Positions 24,401-34,907 of a DNA stretch of 64,000 nucleotides are shown piece by piece. The stretch lies in NCBI GenBank assembly GCA_002221725.1, contig NJFT01000170.1, positions 25,980 to 89,979 of the forward strand, read 5' to 3'. Each line of letters begins with the position of its first letter. Position 1 is the first letter of the stretch. The notes below the pieces were generated by a model. It worked only from the letters and a program-made list of their open reading frames with translations. It did not search any database and was not told the origin of the DNA. The stretch comes from Scedosporium boydii (taxonomy: Eukaryota; Ascomycota; Sordariomycetes; Microascales; Microascaceae). A program made the position numbers and the translations under genes.

Positions 24401-24883
24401 GCTCTAGTGATGCGCAAGTGCTTCTCGCCGGGAACTCGACCACAAGTCATCAGGCACGTTCAGGAATGTGTGTCTGTCGAAGATGCCAGAAGAGCCTTTT
24501 TCCAGACCTTGGGTCGGACTAAGAGACTATTAGGGGGCTTCCGAAAGCAGCTCGAGGATACCATGGACGGAATTTTATTCCCTTCGGTGCGGAAGAGGGC
24601 AAAAAGCTACCACCTAGTATTTGAGAGCATCGATACTCTCATTGGCGTGAGCCCCGAGGAGAAAAATCCGCTCGTAGCAGAAGAAGGGACGGCAGGAGAT
24701 GACGAATGGGAGTTCGATCGAAAAAGCATCCAATACACCACCGTGGCACTGACAAATTCGCTCGAGACGCAGGAAACTTGGACGAAGTGGCGAGAAGAGG
24801 TTTACCCAATCCTTCAGAAAGCTTTGGAATGCCAGTTTCCCCTGGAGGACGGGGAGAGTTCAGGGATAGAAGAGTTCTGGTGA
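21498..24883 (+). CDS. Orphan protein with STAND-type fungal N-terminal domain
   Basis: Seven exons: 21498-21899, 21953-22002, 22059-22302, 22364-22531, 22608-22798, 22866-23185, 23235-24883; every junction keeps frame; 1007 aa. The start MSFGFAIGDFIAAGELCW followed by a helical stretch (EVQALHNELSNMSNVIRAL) and LRAKLSYQNGLLTLVL matches the helical N-terminal domain found at the front of fungal STAND and ankyrin proteins (Pfam family 'fungal N-terminal domain of STAND proteins'). Residues near 355 read RRFGIYLSRSTCLE, a segment that in relatives precedes ankyrin repeats. Here no ankyrin repeat or NACHT P-loop follows; instead about 550 residues are encoded mostly by the last exon, helical in appearance and of no family I recognise. 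The first intron uses donor GTGCGG, chosen by frame. The role may be in self/non-self or stress signalling; this is inference only. Confidence 0.72.
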
Positions 24884-25116
24884 GGGAGATACCCGGGACA
24901 CCTTCAGTAACCAGCCCTAAGCCTTAACTTCTTTGGTACTATTCTATTTAATATTCATATTTTATTAAAAAAAAATAAAATAAAACAATGCTGAGCTCAT
25001 TGCGGCCCCCCGCGAGCTGGAACGGTATCCTTGAACACATCATCCTCTGTGGCCTCTTCCGACCTGGCTTTGCCTGGCAGGGCCATGCGATGCTCCTTAA
25101 CACTCGTTCACCCATC

Positions 25117-26361
25117 TCAACTCGTGGGTTGCGGCGCCTCGTAAGTCGTCGGCCAACTAGGTACATAGCTCGCCGACCCTTCAATCTTAACACTGGCGCC
25201 ATCATACACTCCCGAGGTCACGACTCCGTTCTGAACCCAGGAAGACCACGCCGTGATGCGGGTGGCGCCCGTCGTGGGGCCGACCTCGACATCGGTGGTC
25301 TCGGGCCAAGCGCCGGACCAGACGGTGGGGCCGGGGATGACGTACTCCGTCGTGCAGGGGACGGTGGTGGTCGTCTTGGTGGAGCAGTAAACCTGTTGTA
25401 TTTCTCCCGATTAAAACTACATTTCGAAAAAAGAGAAAAAAAAAGTGTTTGGGAAAATAAAGGCAGACGAAGAAAAGTGGATTGATGAAAAGAACTTACA
25501 TCGTGATGCACACCAGGGTCGTCGAAGCTGTAAGCTCCTGGGAAAGAGACCCCCTGAGGAAGCTCAACGGTGCCGTTTCCACCGACCATGAGTTGGACGC
25601 AGTTGGGGTAGAACTGGGCACCGCGGATGGGGTTCTCGTTGAACTTGGCGTCGGCCTCGTGCAGGGCGATCATCTCGGCGCGGAGCAGATACCTTTGTTG
25701 CAATTAGCGACGAACGTCATATAGTTTGATTTCGATGGTCTTGTCCAAAATGCGGGAGAAATAGGCTGCGTTTATGAACTTACGGTCCGGCCTTGAGATC
25801 AGCAGGGATCCTGACATTCATCAATCCATGTCTTGGCTTGATCTCGGAGGTGATGGCCCATTTGCCCTCACCAAGAGGCTCGGAAGCCTGCTCGTACTTG
25901 CCCTTGTGCCAAATCTTGACGAAGGAGTTCTCGGTGGGCGGATCTGGGGAAAGGTAGGCCAGGGCAGGGCCGTGGTGGGACTTGTCTATGACATCGTCCT
26001 TCTGGGTTCGCTCGTCGTGGTGCCTTAAATGGCGTGTTAGTTTGTTCATTCCGGGCCCAAGTTGGATATTTTAGAAGGGCTCCTACCAGTCCAGTGTCAG
26101 AGTGTCACCGGGTACAACGTCAATAGTGTAGGGAACGGCGCGGTCGCCGAGGACGTTGCATCGGATGTCGGGACTAGTGACGTCCTTGACGGGTGAGTTG
26201 GCGTAGCCCCTAGGAGGAGGCCCGTTGAAAGCGGGTATCCGGATCCCATTGAACGAGCCCTGGTCAACGCCATTCAGGAACACTCCGTAGATGTAAGAGT
26301 GGGCAGCAGCCAAGTCGAGTTGAGTAGCCGCAAAGGCGGCGGCAGCGATGCTGAACTTCAT
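25117..26361 (-). CDS. AA9 lytic polysaccharide monooxygenase
   Basis: Four exons on the minus strand: 26361-26087, 26023-25784, 25692-25500, 25392-25117; introns of 63, 91 and 107 bp; 327 aa. Secreted copper enzyme that cleaves cellulose or other beta-glucans oxidatively. A signal peptide of 20 residues ([10 protein letters not shown]...LAAA) ends so that His21 becomes the mature N-terminus, the first ligand of the copper histidine brace (HSYIYG). The second brace His is His108 in SHHGP. The axial Tyr200 and Gln198 lie in GAQFYPNC, with His183 in ALHEA completing the conserved second sphere. The catalytic domain ends near IPGPTVW (255-261). A 66-residue tail follows with no CBM1 and no cysteine. 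It converges on the preceding plus-strand gene with 233 bp between the stops. Confidence 0.93.
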
Positions 26362-28967
26362 TCTTTGAGACTGGGATCACCGACCACGAATTACCAATTA
26401 TGGACAAGAACCTCGATAGAATTCATCTCTTGGACAGAGGAAGAGGTCTCTCTACTTCTAAAAGATTGCGTCCAACATCACCCCTATATATCCAGCCCTC
26501 CAGCGTTCCCAGAGTCTTCGCACCCAAGCATCCAAGCCCGTTCCAAGGCTTGGAGCTCGTTTAACTACTAATTGAACTACTATATATTCTGCAAGCAAGT
26601 CCGCACGTGGATGGTTGACACAAATAACGGAACTTGCGAACCCGGTGGAATCGTTATATTAGAAAAATAGAAGTCGGAAAGCCGGTAAGTCTGCCCCGGG
26701 GAATATCAATTGATATCGACCAAGTGGTGCGGGCCACTTGTCTCGCCTAAAGTGCTGTGAGGATCCAATGCATGATGGGATTGATTCACGCTTTCCTGCC
26801 AGGTCTGATTGAATTTCTTCTTGGAGTCACGAAGGGCTTAGTGGTGGAATTGCGCATTGATATTGGCGACTCGCAGGACACAAATAGAATATTCATATTC
26901 ACTGTCGTTGTCATTGATTTGGAACAGTCGGTGGTGGTGAGATTTGTATGCTTTTGGGCTTCCGCCTCTTAAGACAAGAAGCATCCAGCCCTTCTCATTC
27001 AAAAGGCAGATCAGCAGGGCAGAGAGAAACAAAACTGAACAGCACATCTCGCTCGCGCCAGGATTATCGTTTGCGATTTTTACATGGACAGCCTTATCAA
27101 GCATATTGCATTCGACAACGAGGAGCGAGAGAAGATGGAGTGCATTGTGCTCCGGAAACTTCGGACGAGGTTGAGGGCCTCACAAGGCGGGCAGAAGGGG
27201 CCAAGTCTCGGCGCACCAACCAGATCTACATGTATAACGAGCTTACCTTGGCGTTCACGGCTGGGTTTCGGTCGAAATCAAACAATCCTTGAACAAAACA
27301 ATCCTAACGGGTATTGATGGGCCGATCTTAGTTGCGGTGTCGGTCGCTGGCAGCGTCGAGGCCATCGTGAAATGAAATTTTTCTTCTTCTCCTTTCTATG
27401 TTGGCCCCGTCAAGTTGAGCTATTAGAAAAGTGCTCGGGCGAGATGCCGTTAGGGGGAAAGCTGGAGGGTCGAGATGCCTTTAGAGGTAAAGCTCAAGAG
27501 AGAGGCTTTTTTTTCTCTGCATTGAATGTGAAGAGGGGCTCGGTTGCGTACGTTACGTGGGGAATACTACCTCCCAGAGCCCCAGTGTCCTTTTCCTTCG
27601 ATTGGATGAAGATAATCCGCGGACATGTAAATTTTCTCACATGAGAGAAGATGCAAGGGCCGGACCTCCGTAGTTATCGGGGGAGAGAATCTCCTTCATA
27701 ATTGTAGACCTTCCCCCGAGAGATATCGGTGGTGACGGGGAAAGATAAGCGGTGCTGGGCAGGCGAAGGCCCACAAACACCGCCCCCGAAAGATGCCGGA
27801 TCATCCGTAGCCTGGACTCTTTGACCCTGTGCTATCCCGTCATGGCTCAGAGGGATGCACGTCGAATCTGGCATAGTTCGCTCCGTGGCGTGGGGCACAG
27901 CAAGGAAGAGCCTTTGGGGGATTTGCGGATCGGAGGTAGCGGTCAACGCCGAACGGATATCCCGATGATACCCATGACCCGCCACAAGGAAGAGCGCGAG
28001 CCGGGCGAGATAGTTTACTTTCTGGGTGAGCAGCTGACCACTCCTTCGAAATTCAAGGGTCAGGGAGGAAGTAGGGACTCTAGGGACATCCCTTTCTCTC
28101 CTCCGTAGTCGGAGAGTTATCGCGAAGAGAAGTTCCACAATACTTCGTAGTTTACGATCGCGGGGTAGACTGTTGCATCATCGATGGGTACAGGTGGCAC
28201 TTTCCACTTGCCATATCTCAGATAAGCGCGGGGCAAATTCCCAGTTTGAGACTGCTTCTGGAATAGAAGTCGCATCCCATTCGTCACAGTCGCACCTGCG
28301 TCAGAACAATTCGATACCTCGTTTCCTTCGTACCCTTTGAGTCGCAGTCCTCGTTGCTCACACCGTGCCTTCTCTGCCTGTTCCCTGTTCTGTGACATTA
28401 GCGGGTATTTTCGGATTCTGCTCCTGCCTCTAAAGTAGAAGACCCCGAAGCCGATTGAAGCCATGCCAAGTACAGCCGAACTCTGTCAAACGTGGGAGGC
28501 CACAAGGTGTGTCAAGGCAGTTCACGAGGCAAGCCCACGAGAGAAGGAGGGGGACTAGACCCCGGACCCCATTTATCGATCAGTAGCACCAGGCGAAGCT
28601 ATAAAGATAAGGCCTTGCCTAGCTAGTGTTTCGTTCTTTCCTCGAGTATCCACTGGTATCATCATCGGCCCTAACCAAGCCTTGCATGCTGCAATTGAAA
28701 GGATCATTACAATAAGCAGTCGCCAGTTGCTCCTTAGCTTCAGTCTTCGGTTTGGTGTCTGCCGCCGCCAGCCACTTCGCCAGTTTCGTAGTTAAACTTT
28801 ATTTAGAGGACGAATTTCTCCTCTGCCCCAAGTGCTTTACAATTTTTTATTATATATAATTTTTTCCTCCCTCCTGTTCTCTCTTACCTTGAATCTTTAC
28901 CCAAATCCTCCTCCGGCTCTCCTCCGGCCCTAACACCTTTTCATCCCACTTATACACCGCCGCCTTA
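26362..28967. other. Divergent intergenic region, 2.6 kb
   Basis: Lies between the divergent AA9 and arginase genes and holds both promoters. Two minus-strand open frames, 27674-28138 and 28117-28464 (the latter 115 codons from an ATG), have no recognised domain. A TACTTCGTA element is at 28141. AT-rich sequence (28840-28865, including TATATATAA) lies about 110 bp before the arginase start. No further gene is supported. Confidence 0.5.
26485..26491 (-). promoter_or_regulatory. TATA-like element of the AA9 gene
   Basis: TATATAT lies 124 bp upstream of the AA9 ATG on the minus strand, a usual distance for a fungal TATA box of a regulated secreted enzyme. It is inferred from position only. Confidence 0.45.
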
Positions 28968-30111
28968 ATGCACGTAGACAACATGTGCACGTCAATGGTG
29001 AAGTCGAGGTTCTTGTCGAACCCCCATGACCTCGGGGTCGTGGCCGTCGGATTTTCCGGCGGACAGGTAAGCTGCTGCCCCTCCAGCTCTTGAATCCGAA
29101 CAACCCAGCTTACAACTTTGCTTCACTTCCTCAACAGGGCAAAGCAGGCGTAGACGACGGGCCCGTCGCCCTCATCGAATCCGGTCTCATATCCCAGCTG
29201 AGCCAAGACCTAGGGTACAAGATCCACGGCGACGAGGAGGTCCAGGTACACTCCTACTCCGACATCGTACCCGCCGAAGACCCTCCCATCCGCAACATGA
29301 AGAACCCACGCAGCGTGTCGGCCGTGACGGCCAAGATCGCCGACCAGGTGTACTCGCACGCGCGCGAGGGCCGCATGGTCCTGACGCTCGGCGGAGACCA
29401 CAGCATCGCCATCGGCACGATAGCGGGGACGGCCAAGGCCATTCGGGAGAGGATGGGGAGGGAGATTGCCGTGATATGGGTCGATGCGCATGCGGATATC
29501 AACACGCCCGAGACCAGCGGTAGCGGAAATATACACGGGATGCCGGTGGCCTTTATTACGGGGTTGGCGAAGGAGGAGAAGCCGGAGTGTTTTGGATGGT
29601 TGAAGGAGGATAATTTGCTGAGCATTAGGAAGTTGGTGTACATTGGCCTTCGGGATGTTGATGCGGCTGAGAAGAGAATCCTGAGGGAGAATGGCATCAA
29701 GGCTTTCAGCATGTTTGACATTGATAAGTAGGTTTTCTCTGCGCGGATGATTTTTTTCCCTCTGGTCGAAGGCCCGTTAACTAACGGAAGCATCTCAGAC
29801 ACGGCATCGGAAGAGTCGTCGAAATGGCCCTCGGCCACATTGGCAACGACACTCCCATCCACCTCTCCTTCGACGTCGACGCCCTCGACCCCATGTGGGC
29901 TCCCTCCACGGGCACTCCCGTCCGCGGAGGTCTCACCATCCGCGAGGGCGACTACATCTGCGAAGCCCTCCACGAAACCGGCAATCTCGTCGCCGTCGAC
30001 CTCGTCGAGGTGAACCCCAGGCTTGCGGCTGATACGCCCCTAGGGCCAACCGAGACCGTTAGGGCAGGTAGCTCGATTGTGCGCTGCGCGTTGGGTGAGT
30101 CGCTTCTGTGA
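28968..30111 (+). CDS. CAR1: Arginase
   Basis: Three exons, 28968-29066, 29138-29727 and 29799-30111 (both introns 71 bp), 333 aa, the normal length of a fungal arginase. It hydrolyses L-arginine to ornithine and urea, the first step of arginine catabolism. All binuclear manganese motifs are present: GGDHSIAIG with His121, DAHADIN with Asp149, His151 and Asp153, and SFDVDALDP with Asp255 and Asp257. HGMP and the C-terminal VEVNP...TETVRAGSSIV are also as in active enzymes. Family proteins usually begin shortly before the KxxFLSxPHxLGVVAVGFSGGQ segment, and three in-frame ATGs (28968, 28983, 28995) fit; the first is used here. Expression in moulds is usually arginine-induced, but no control site is visible. 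Confidence 0.95.
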
Positions 30112-30357
30112 GGTGAGGTGAATCGTGGCTAGAGTTCAAGACAAATTGGGGGAGGGCAATGATTCTATTTATCTCATGGCGTAGGGGTCTTGGATGGCAG
30201 AGGTGTCGAGCGAAAGCTGGCGGGTTTGGGCGATCTTGCTTTAGACATAGAGCACTGGGGTAGTTATACCAAATAGAATACCTGTGTATTTTCGCGTCTA
30301 TCATTGCCTCCCATTTCCTATGCTGCGTTATGACTTTGCTAATGCACCACTGCAGTA

Positions 30358-31863
30358 ATGCAGTGCCCTCCAGATCCATCCTCAGTTGGCCGGGTCTCGC
30401 ATACTATTGTTCAATGTTCTGTAGGCCTAACTACTCAGGATCAAGTATTGATTGATCTGCGAACTCTCAACGTAAGAGAACCATCCCGAAGAAACAGCCG
30501 AATGACATTCTATTCTAGACACTGCTTCTCGCACTTGAAATCGATCAAACACTTTGGAAGGTTTTTAATGCTGCCATGGGTTCGTACATCAGAATTAATC
30601 TGCAGGGTAAGTTGTTTGCCCAATGTGATCCCATAGACGTGGATGAGATGGCACATCGATGTTCACGAAAACTCGTAGGCGTAGCAAGAGGCAGGTAGTG
30701 GCTCCTTTCCTGTCGAAACAAACCTGTATGACAGAGTGTTAATTGACCTAGAGTGCACTTTTGACATCATATATGAACACATGGGCGATTGCTGGTTTCA
30801 GCGGGATGATGCAGTGAACCCCTTCGACGATCGTCGTGGGCGTGATGACATCGAAGCTATCTGGACCTTTGACCTTGATGGCGATGTTCTGCGGTATGAC
30901 ACAAAGGATCACAATCTTCGTGTTCTTCTCAGCATTATTCGCCAGCGTCCCATCACCAGGAGCGATTTCGAGGATTACGAACCCCCGAGACCGCCCAAGC
31001 ACCACACACAATCCCTCTTCCCACCACCCTACGTGAAGATTAAAAGCCGTGGATCAGCCCTGGAGCGGCGGAGGGCTTTTCTTTCCAGAATACTCTCCGA
31101 CTTTGCGCATCAATGGAGACACATCCTTTGCAGCCGTTACAATAGCTCTACGTTTCGAAGGCTTGCATCCGCAGTTGTCAGGATTGCTCTTTTGGACTTT
31201 CGTGTTCACGAAGGAGCTCTTCCAGGCGCGAGTGGTTACCCAGTCTCCATATATGATCTTCCGGGGTGGGAGCCGCTCCCCGGGCATATTGTTCGAGTTG
31301 GAGGGACGTCCATTGTTATGTGCCAGCATATCCCACATGCTATGGACATGATTAGGTCCGATTATAGCGAACACCACGGGCGTTCTTCTTCTTCTTTCAG
31401 AAGACCTAACAAAACTGTCATCTATCTCATTCTCTCGTTACAGGAGATTGTTTTATGTCAGGTTAGACGCGGTTCCGAAAAATACACAAAACCCAAACGT
31501 CTCTTCGATGGCGAACACCCTCCCTCTGAAGAGGCCATAGAGCTGCTTCTTGAAGCGACGCACACCAACACTTCTGCGAAAACACGTTTGGACAAACTCC
31601 CAACGGAAGTTCGCGGTACGATCTTTGACCATCTGTCGTTGGGACCGATCGAGAGAGCTAGGATTGGTTGTGCTCTTGGTATCGGATCGAGTTTCACTTG
31701 GAGATGCGACGGCAAGGATATCTTAATGGAGGACGGTCATCCAAAGACGAAGCTGGTGCCGCCTCCGAGATGGGAAATTTGGTTTGGTGATCCCCCCAGC
31801 GGGACAACATATTACCAACGACCAGACCGTTGTTACATCGGGGATCTAGCACTACTGACGTAA
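30358..31863 (+). CDS. Orphan fungal protein family member, 5' half uncertain
   Basis: The reliable part is the open frame from about 30685 to the TAA at 31863, with blocks GRDDIEAIWTFDLD, PITRSDFEDYEPP, ALERRRAFLSRIL, DFAHQWRHILCSRYN, LPGWEPLPGHIVRVGG and, near the end, LDKLPTEVRGTIFDHLSL (F-box-like helix pair). From memory these blocks recur in a family of uncharacterised Sordariomycete proteins with no known function. An upstream exon is proposed from the ATG at 30358 to 30606, ending SELICR, joined by a perfect GTAAGT donor to a TAG acceptor at 30684 (78 bp intron, phase 0). However, the would-be intron itself encodes a family-like stretch in a shifted frame (see findings), so the gene may be decaying. 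About 475 aa if spliced this way. Confidence in a gene is good; in the 5' structure it is low. Confidence 0.55.
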
Positions 31864-31988
31864 ATTATCAACCTCCTTCCGCTTTTAAAGATTCCAGCAA
31901 TTTATATAAGTATCGGAGTGAAACTTGTGCGTGAACCATTTCATATTGTATTTCGTCCCCTCCATCACCTGGACAGTGGTCTACCAAC

Positions 31989-32596
31989 TTACACGACCGG
32001 CATCGGGTTCTCCTTGAGATACCGAGCCCAGCGGATGACATCGTGAACATCTGTGATAAGATGCATCTCCTCCCCAATCTTCCCAAACACTCCCTGCTCA
32101 TATTTATAGAACTGCACCACCAAACCAATTTGGATCATTCCGTAGCAGCTCTTGGTCTCATTCATATTCTCAGCCAGATTCTCGTGAAGCTGATCTTTCG
32201 TAGCCCCCCACGGCTCGTTTACTTTCTTCCTTTCGATCAACAAGAAATCGGACTCATGCAGAATTCCCCCCGGCGTTGGAGAAAGCTTGAGTATACAGAA
32301 GCCCGGGCGGCCGCGAACCTCTTGGACAACTTCGTATCCTTCCGTTGGGGGGAAGAGAAAGCGAAGGATACCTACCATCGACCTTCGGTAAGGTAAACTC
32401 GTTCAGGCGAGTCTGGTACTTTAACCAAGACGTTAAGAGAGGCCTGCACGTTGATGTCATCGAGGTATATTTGCAGAGGAGGAGGGTTAGGGTCGATGAT
32501 GACTGCCCTTCCGGTTCGATTGTTATTCCTAAGCCGCAGAGCCTTCCTTAGTTGAAAATTGGTATCGCCTGTGTGATATGTTGAACGTCTCACCAT
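31989..32596 (-). CDS. Small conserved-looking hypothetical protein
   Basis: Two exons, 32596-32383 and 32338-31989, across a 44 bp intron; 187 aa from the ATG at 32596. The spliced product reads smoothly (VYLTEG then YEVVQEVRGRPGF) and ends HLITDVHDVIRWARYLKENPMPVV. A mid-region YGMIQIGLVVQFYKYE looks like a conserved beta-strand pair. I do not recognise a characterised family, and no signal peptide or membrane segment is seen. It converges on the preceding plus-strand gene with 125 bp between stop codons. The intron is near the minimum size for fungi and its two splice junctions sit in near-identical sequence, so the model could instead reflect a small tandem duplication. An acidic/basic C-terminal block in another frame (GDEIQYEMVHAQ, about 31870-31965) could be a further exon but no phase-compatible donor was found. 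Confidence 0.55.
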
Positions 32597-32685
32597 TGCG
32601 GCCAAGATTTTGACTCGTCAAGGACCCAAGTATCCTGCCTAAGTGGTTAGTGGTACAGCAATTTTTAGGCATTGGTCCCCATCAA

Positions 32686-33114
32686 ATGATAAAGACTCAC
32701 GCCTGGGCGGTCTTCAAGCCCTATTGGAATAGAGTAGCTTTTTGTGTTCGCAATGCTATCAACATAAGAGATTTGGCCAATGGAATTTGCATATTGGTGG
32801 AATCTTCCACCTGCCAAGGGTCAAAGGTCGTAGGAGGACATTGTTTTGTGGTCAAGATTGGTGAGTTGGGACGATGGGGAGACGAACAAACAAATCTATG
32901 GATCAATTCGCTAAATAACAACAAAGACCTCTACAGAAATACGCAGGTCTCGATCTCCAATCTCCACATTATCATGGCCATGCCGGTGGATCAATCTATC
33001 CATTACCACAATGAACAATTTGAATTGATGGCTGTTGACATACTTTCAACGAGGAAGAGCCTGCGAGAAAGGCGCTTTCCACGATCAGGATTGAGGTTCC
33101 AGAGTTCTTTCTGA
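32686..33114 (+). CDS. Uncertain open reading frame, 142 aa
   Basis: An uninterrupted plus-strand frame from the ATG at 32686, starting 90 bp from the divergent small gene at 32596. It is moderately AT-rich and longer than expected by chance for that composition, with a hydrophobic core (CILVESS, GGHCFVVKIGEL) but no motif I know. It might be an exon fragment of a larger decayed gene. Kept because nothing else explains the stretch; likelihood of being real is low. Confidence 0.22.
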   Translation: MIKTHAWAVFKPYWNRVAFCVRNAINIRDLANGICILVESSTCQGSKVVGGHCFVVKIGELGRWGDEQTNLWINSLNNNKDLYRNTQVSISNLHIIMAMPVDQSIHYHNEQFELMAVDILSTRKSLRERRFPRSGLRFQSSF

Positions 33115-34153
33115 TGTTTCGCTTCATGGATATATCAATCCTTCCCCGAAAAAGTACGCCAACAAGAACCCGGCGACAAAAAATGTAATTTAATTTGCCA
33201 TTTTGTAGCGTGCTCCTTTATTCTATGATTGATCATCTTCCGTTTGTGCGCACTCACTCTTCGCTTGTGATACCCAACATTAAAGTTTCCCCGCCACGTT
33301 CCGCGCTCGTGTCTCGGGACTCGTTGCCTCGCCGACCAACCGAAGATCCAACCCAACCCCCGCAACACCCAAAAGAACATGGCTGGGCAGAGGCCCAGAA
33401 TCAATGAAAAATTCCCGTCAGACGCCGTTACATAAAAAATTCACTGCCTCATTCCCTCGGAAAGCACCACTCGTCATCCGATTACCAAAAACAGCGAGAA
33501 CGCGCCCTCGATCGATCGCAAGCCCATCCCACTATTGCGAATTATTTCCTGCCCGCTGACGTGGGGCCCTGCGGACGGTGTTTTGGGGATAAACCTGAAA
33601 GAAGCTTTGAAGACCCGGGACTCCGAAGAGCCCAATCGCCTGAGGGACTGGGCAGAGAGAGGGGCCAAGCTAAAAGACGTGGCAGGCCCGCGGATTGCCA
33701 ACGTCGAATCGAAGGGGGTGGCCACAGCCCTGGCGAGTTTTTGATAAGGATAAGGTCGATATTGATTTGATTTGCCTTGCATGTGCCCGGAATAGGGTCA
33801 TTTTTTGGGAGAGAAAAAGGAAACAAAAAGGAGTTATTGGGAGAATGAGGAGTGGGTGGAATAAATATACTAGGGCGAATTCGACATCCTGCGAAACGAT
33901 TGAACCGACGATTCTCTTTTGTTGTTCCGCGTGATCGGATCGATCGCGACGATCGAGAAGGCGTCGATTTATTGTTTCGCACTCCGCTATAACCACTTAT
34001 ACCCGAACCTCCCTAAGTAGCTGTCGAGCTATCCTCGTCGAAGCTTCAACACGACGATTCCTCCCAACGACGCTACCCCAAATCTAGCCTCTCGACAAAT
34101 CCCTCCTTTCTCTTCCTTCTCCTCCTCCCACCGATACCCTCCCTCTTCTCGCA
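33115..34153. other. Promoter region of the tetraspan gene
   Basis: About 1 kb of spacer. The last 65 bp before the ATG at 34154 form a CT-rich tract (34088-34152), the usual pyrimidine box next to fungal transcription starts. Open frames on both strands at 33470-33990 overlap one another and look like chance. No gene seen. Confidence 0.5.
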
Positions 34154-34907
34154 ATGGCGATCTCGACGGTCAGCGGCGACACGACGACGGTATACACGAG
34201 GCGACGGAGGGTGCCTCACGTCCACACGTACAAGTGGCCGTGGATCCCCTTCAACATCTGGATGTTCGTCATGCTCCTCTGCTCGTGCTCGATCGTCGGC
34301 ATATTTTCCATGTTTATCAACATTCAATACCAGCTTTTACTGCCCGTCCCATGGTAAGGCACACCTCCACATATCCTGGCGACCGAATCTATTTTGAACC
34401 TGGGGCGGGAGATGGGGGGTTTTTACTTCAACACTAACACTGTCTCTTTAACAGGTACTTCGCCTACTACATAACAGTCGGTTCCTTCACGGTGCTCTAC
34501 GTCGCCACTCTCGTGTGGTTACTGTCCCAGCACCGGCTGCTCCCTGCCATCGTCATGATAGGCGCGTTCCTCGTCTTCGTCCTCTGGTTTGTCGGGCTTA
34601 TCGTCGTCTCGATCGAGTTGTGGGGTCCCAAGGGTTCCGTCAATAGCAAGTGCAACCTGCGGGTGTTTAACAGGCACCCGAAGGGCGATACGCTAGAGAC
34701 CCTTGCGTGGCTCCAGGAAAGGAGTATATGTGAGTGTTGGACTGCCCGATCGTCGTGTGAAATTGAGGACGTTGCGAAAGTTGTGAAACTAACAAGTTCT
34801 CTGTAGGTCAATCGTGGCATGCCGTCTTTTCGTTTGCACTGGTCGGCATGCTCTGTCTTATTTGGATCATGGTGATGGCCTACGAGGTGTTTGTGGAGTC
34901 GTTATAG
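34154..34907 (+). CDS. Four-helix membrane protein (MARVEL-like)
   Basis: Three exons, 34154-34353, 34455-34729 and 34807-34907 (introns 101 and 77 bp), 191 aa. Four hydrophobic segments are visible: IWMFVMLLCSCSIVGIFSMF, YFAYYITVGSFTVLYVATLV, AIVMIGAFLVFVLWFVGLIV, and the last, VFSFALVGMLCLIWIMVMA. A basic RRRR patch precedes helix 1 and both ends are short and cytosolic, the layout of fungal MARVEL-type proteins at the plasma membrane. A loop between helices 3 and 4 holds a conserved-looking Cys pair region (NSKCNL, RSICQSW). Function is unknown; members of this type organise membrane domains or traffic. The splice sites are all consensus (GTAAGG, GTGAGT, CAG, TAG). Confidence 0.78.

Noticed and set aside
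30584..30636. Alternative 53 bp intron (GTACAT...CATAG) in the orphan family gene
   Set aside because: It reads into DVDEMAHRCS in frame but then needs a second intron of about 40 bp to reach the main frame; not preferred, though not excluded.
31868..32000. Possible extra 3' exon of the small minus-strand gene (GDEIQYEMVHAQ...)
   Set aside because: The upstream GTAAGT donor is in phase 2 and all nearby acceptors give phase 1, so no in-frame splice was found.
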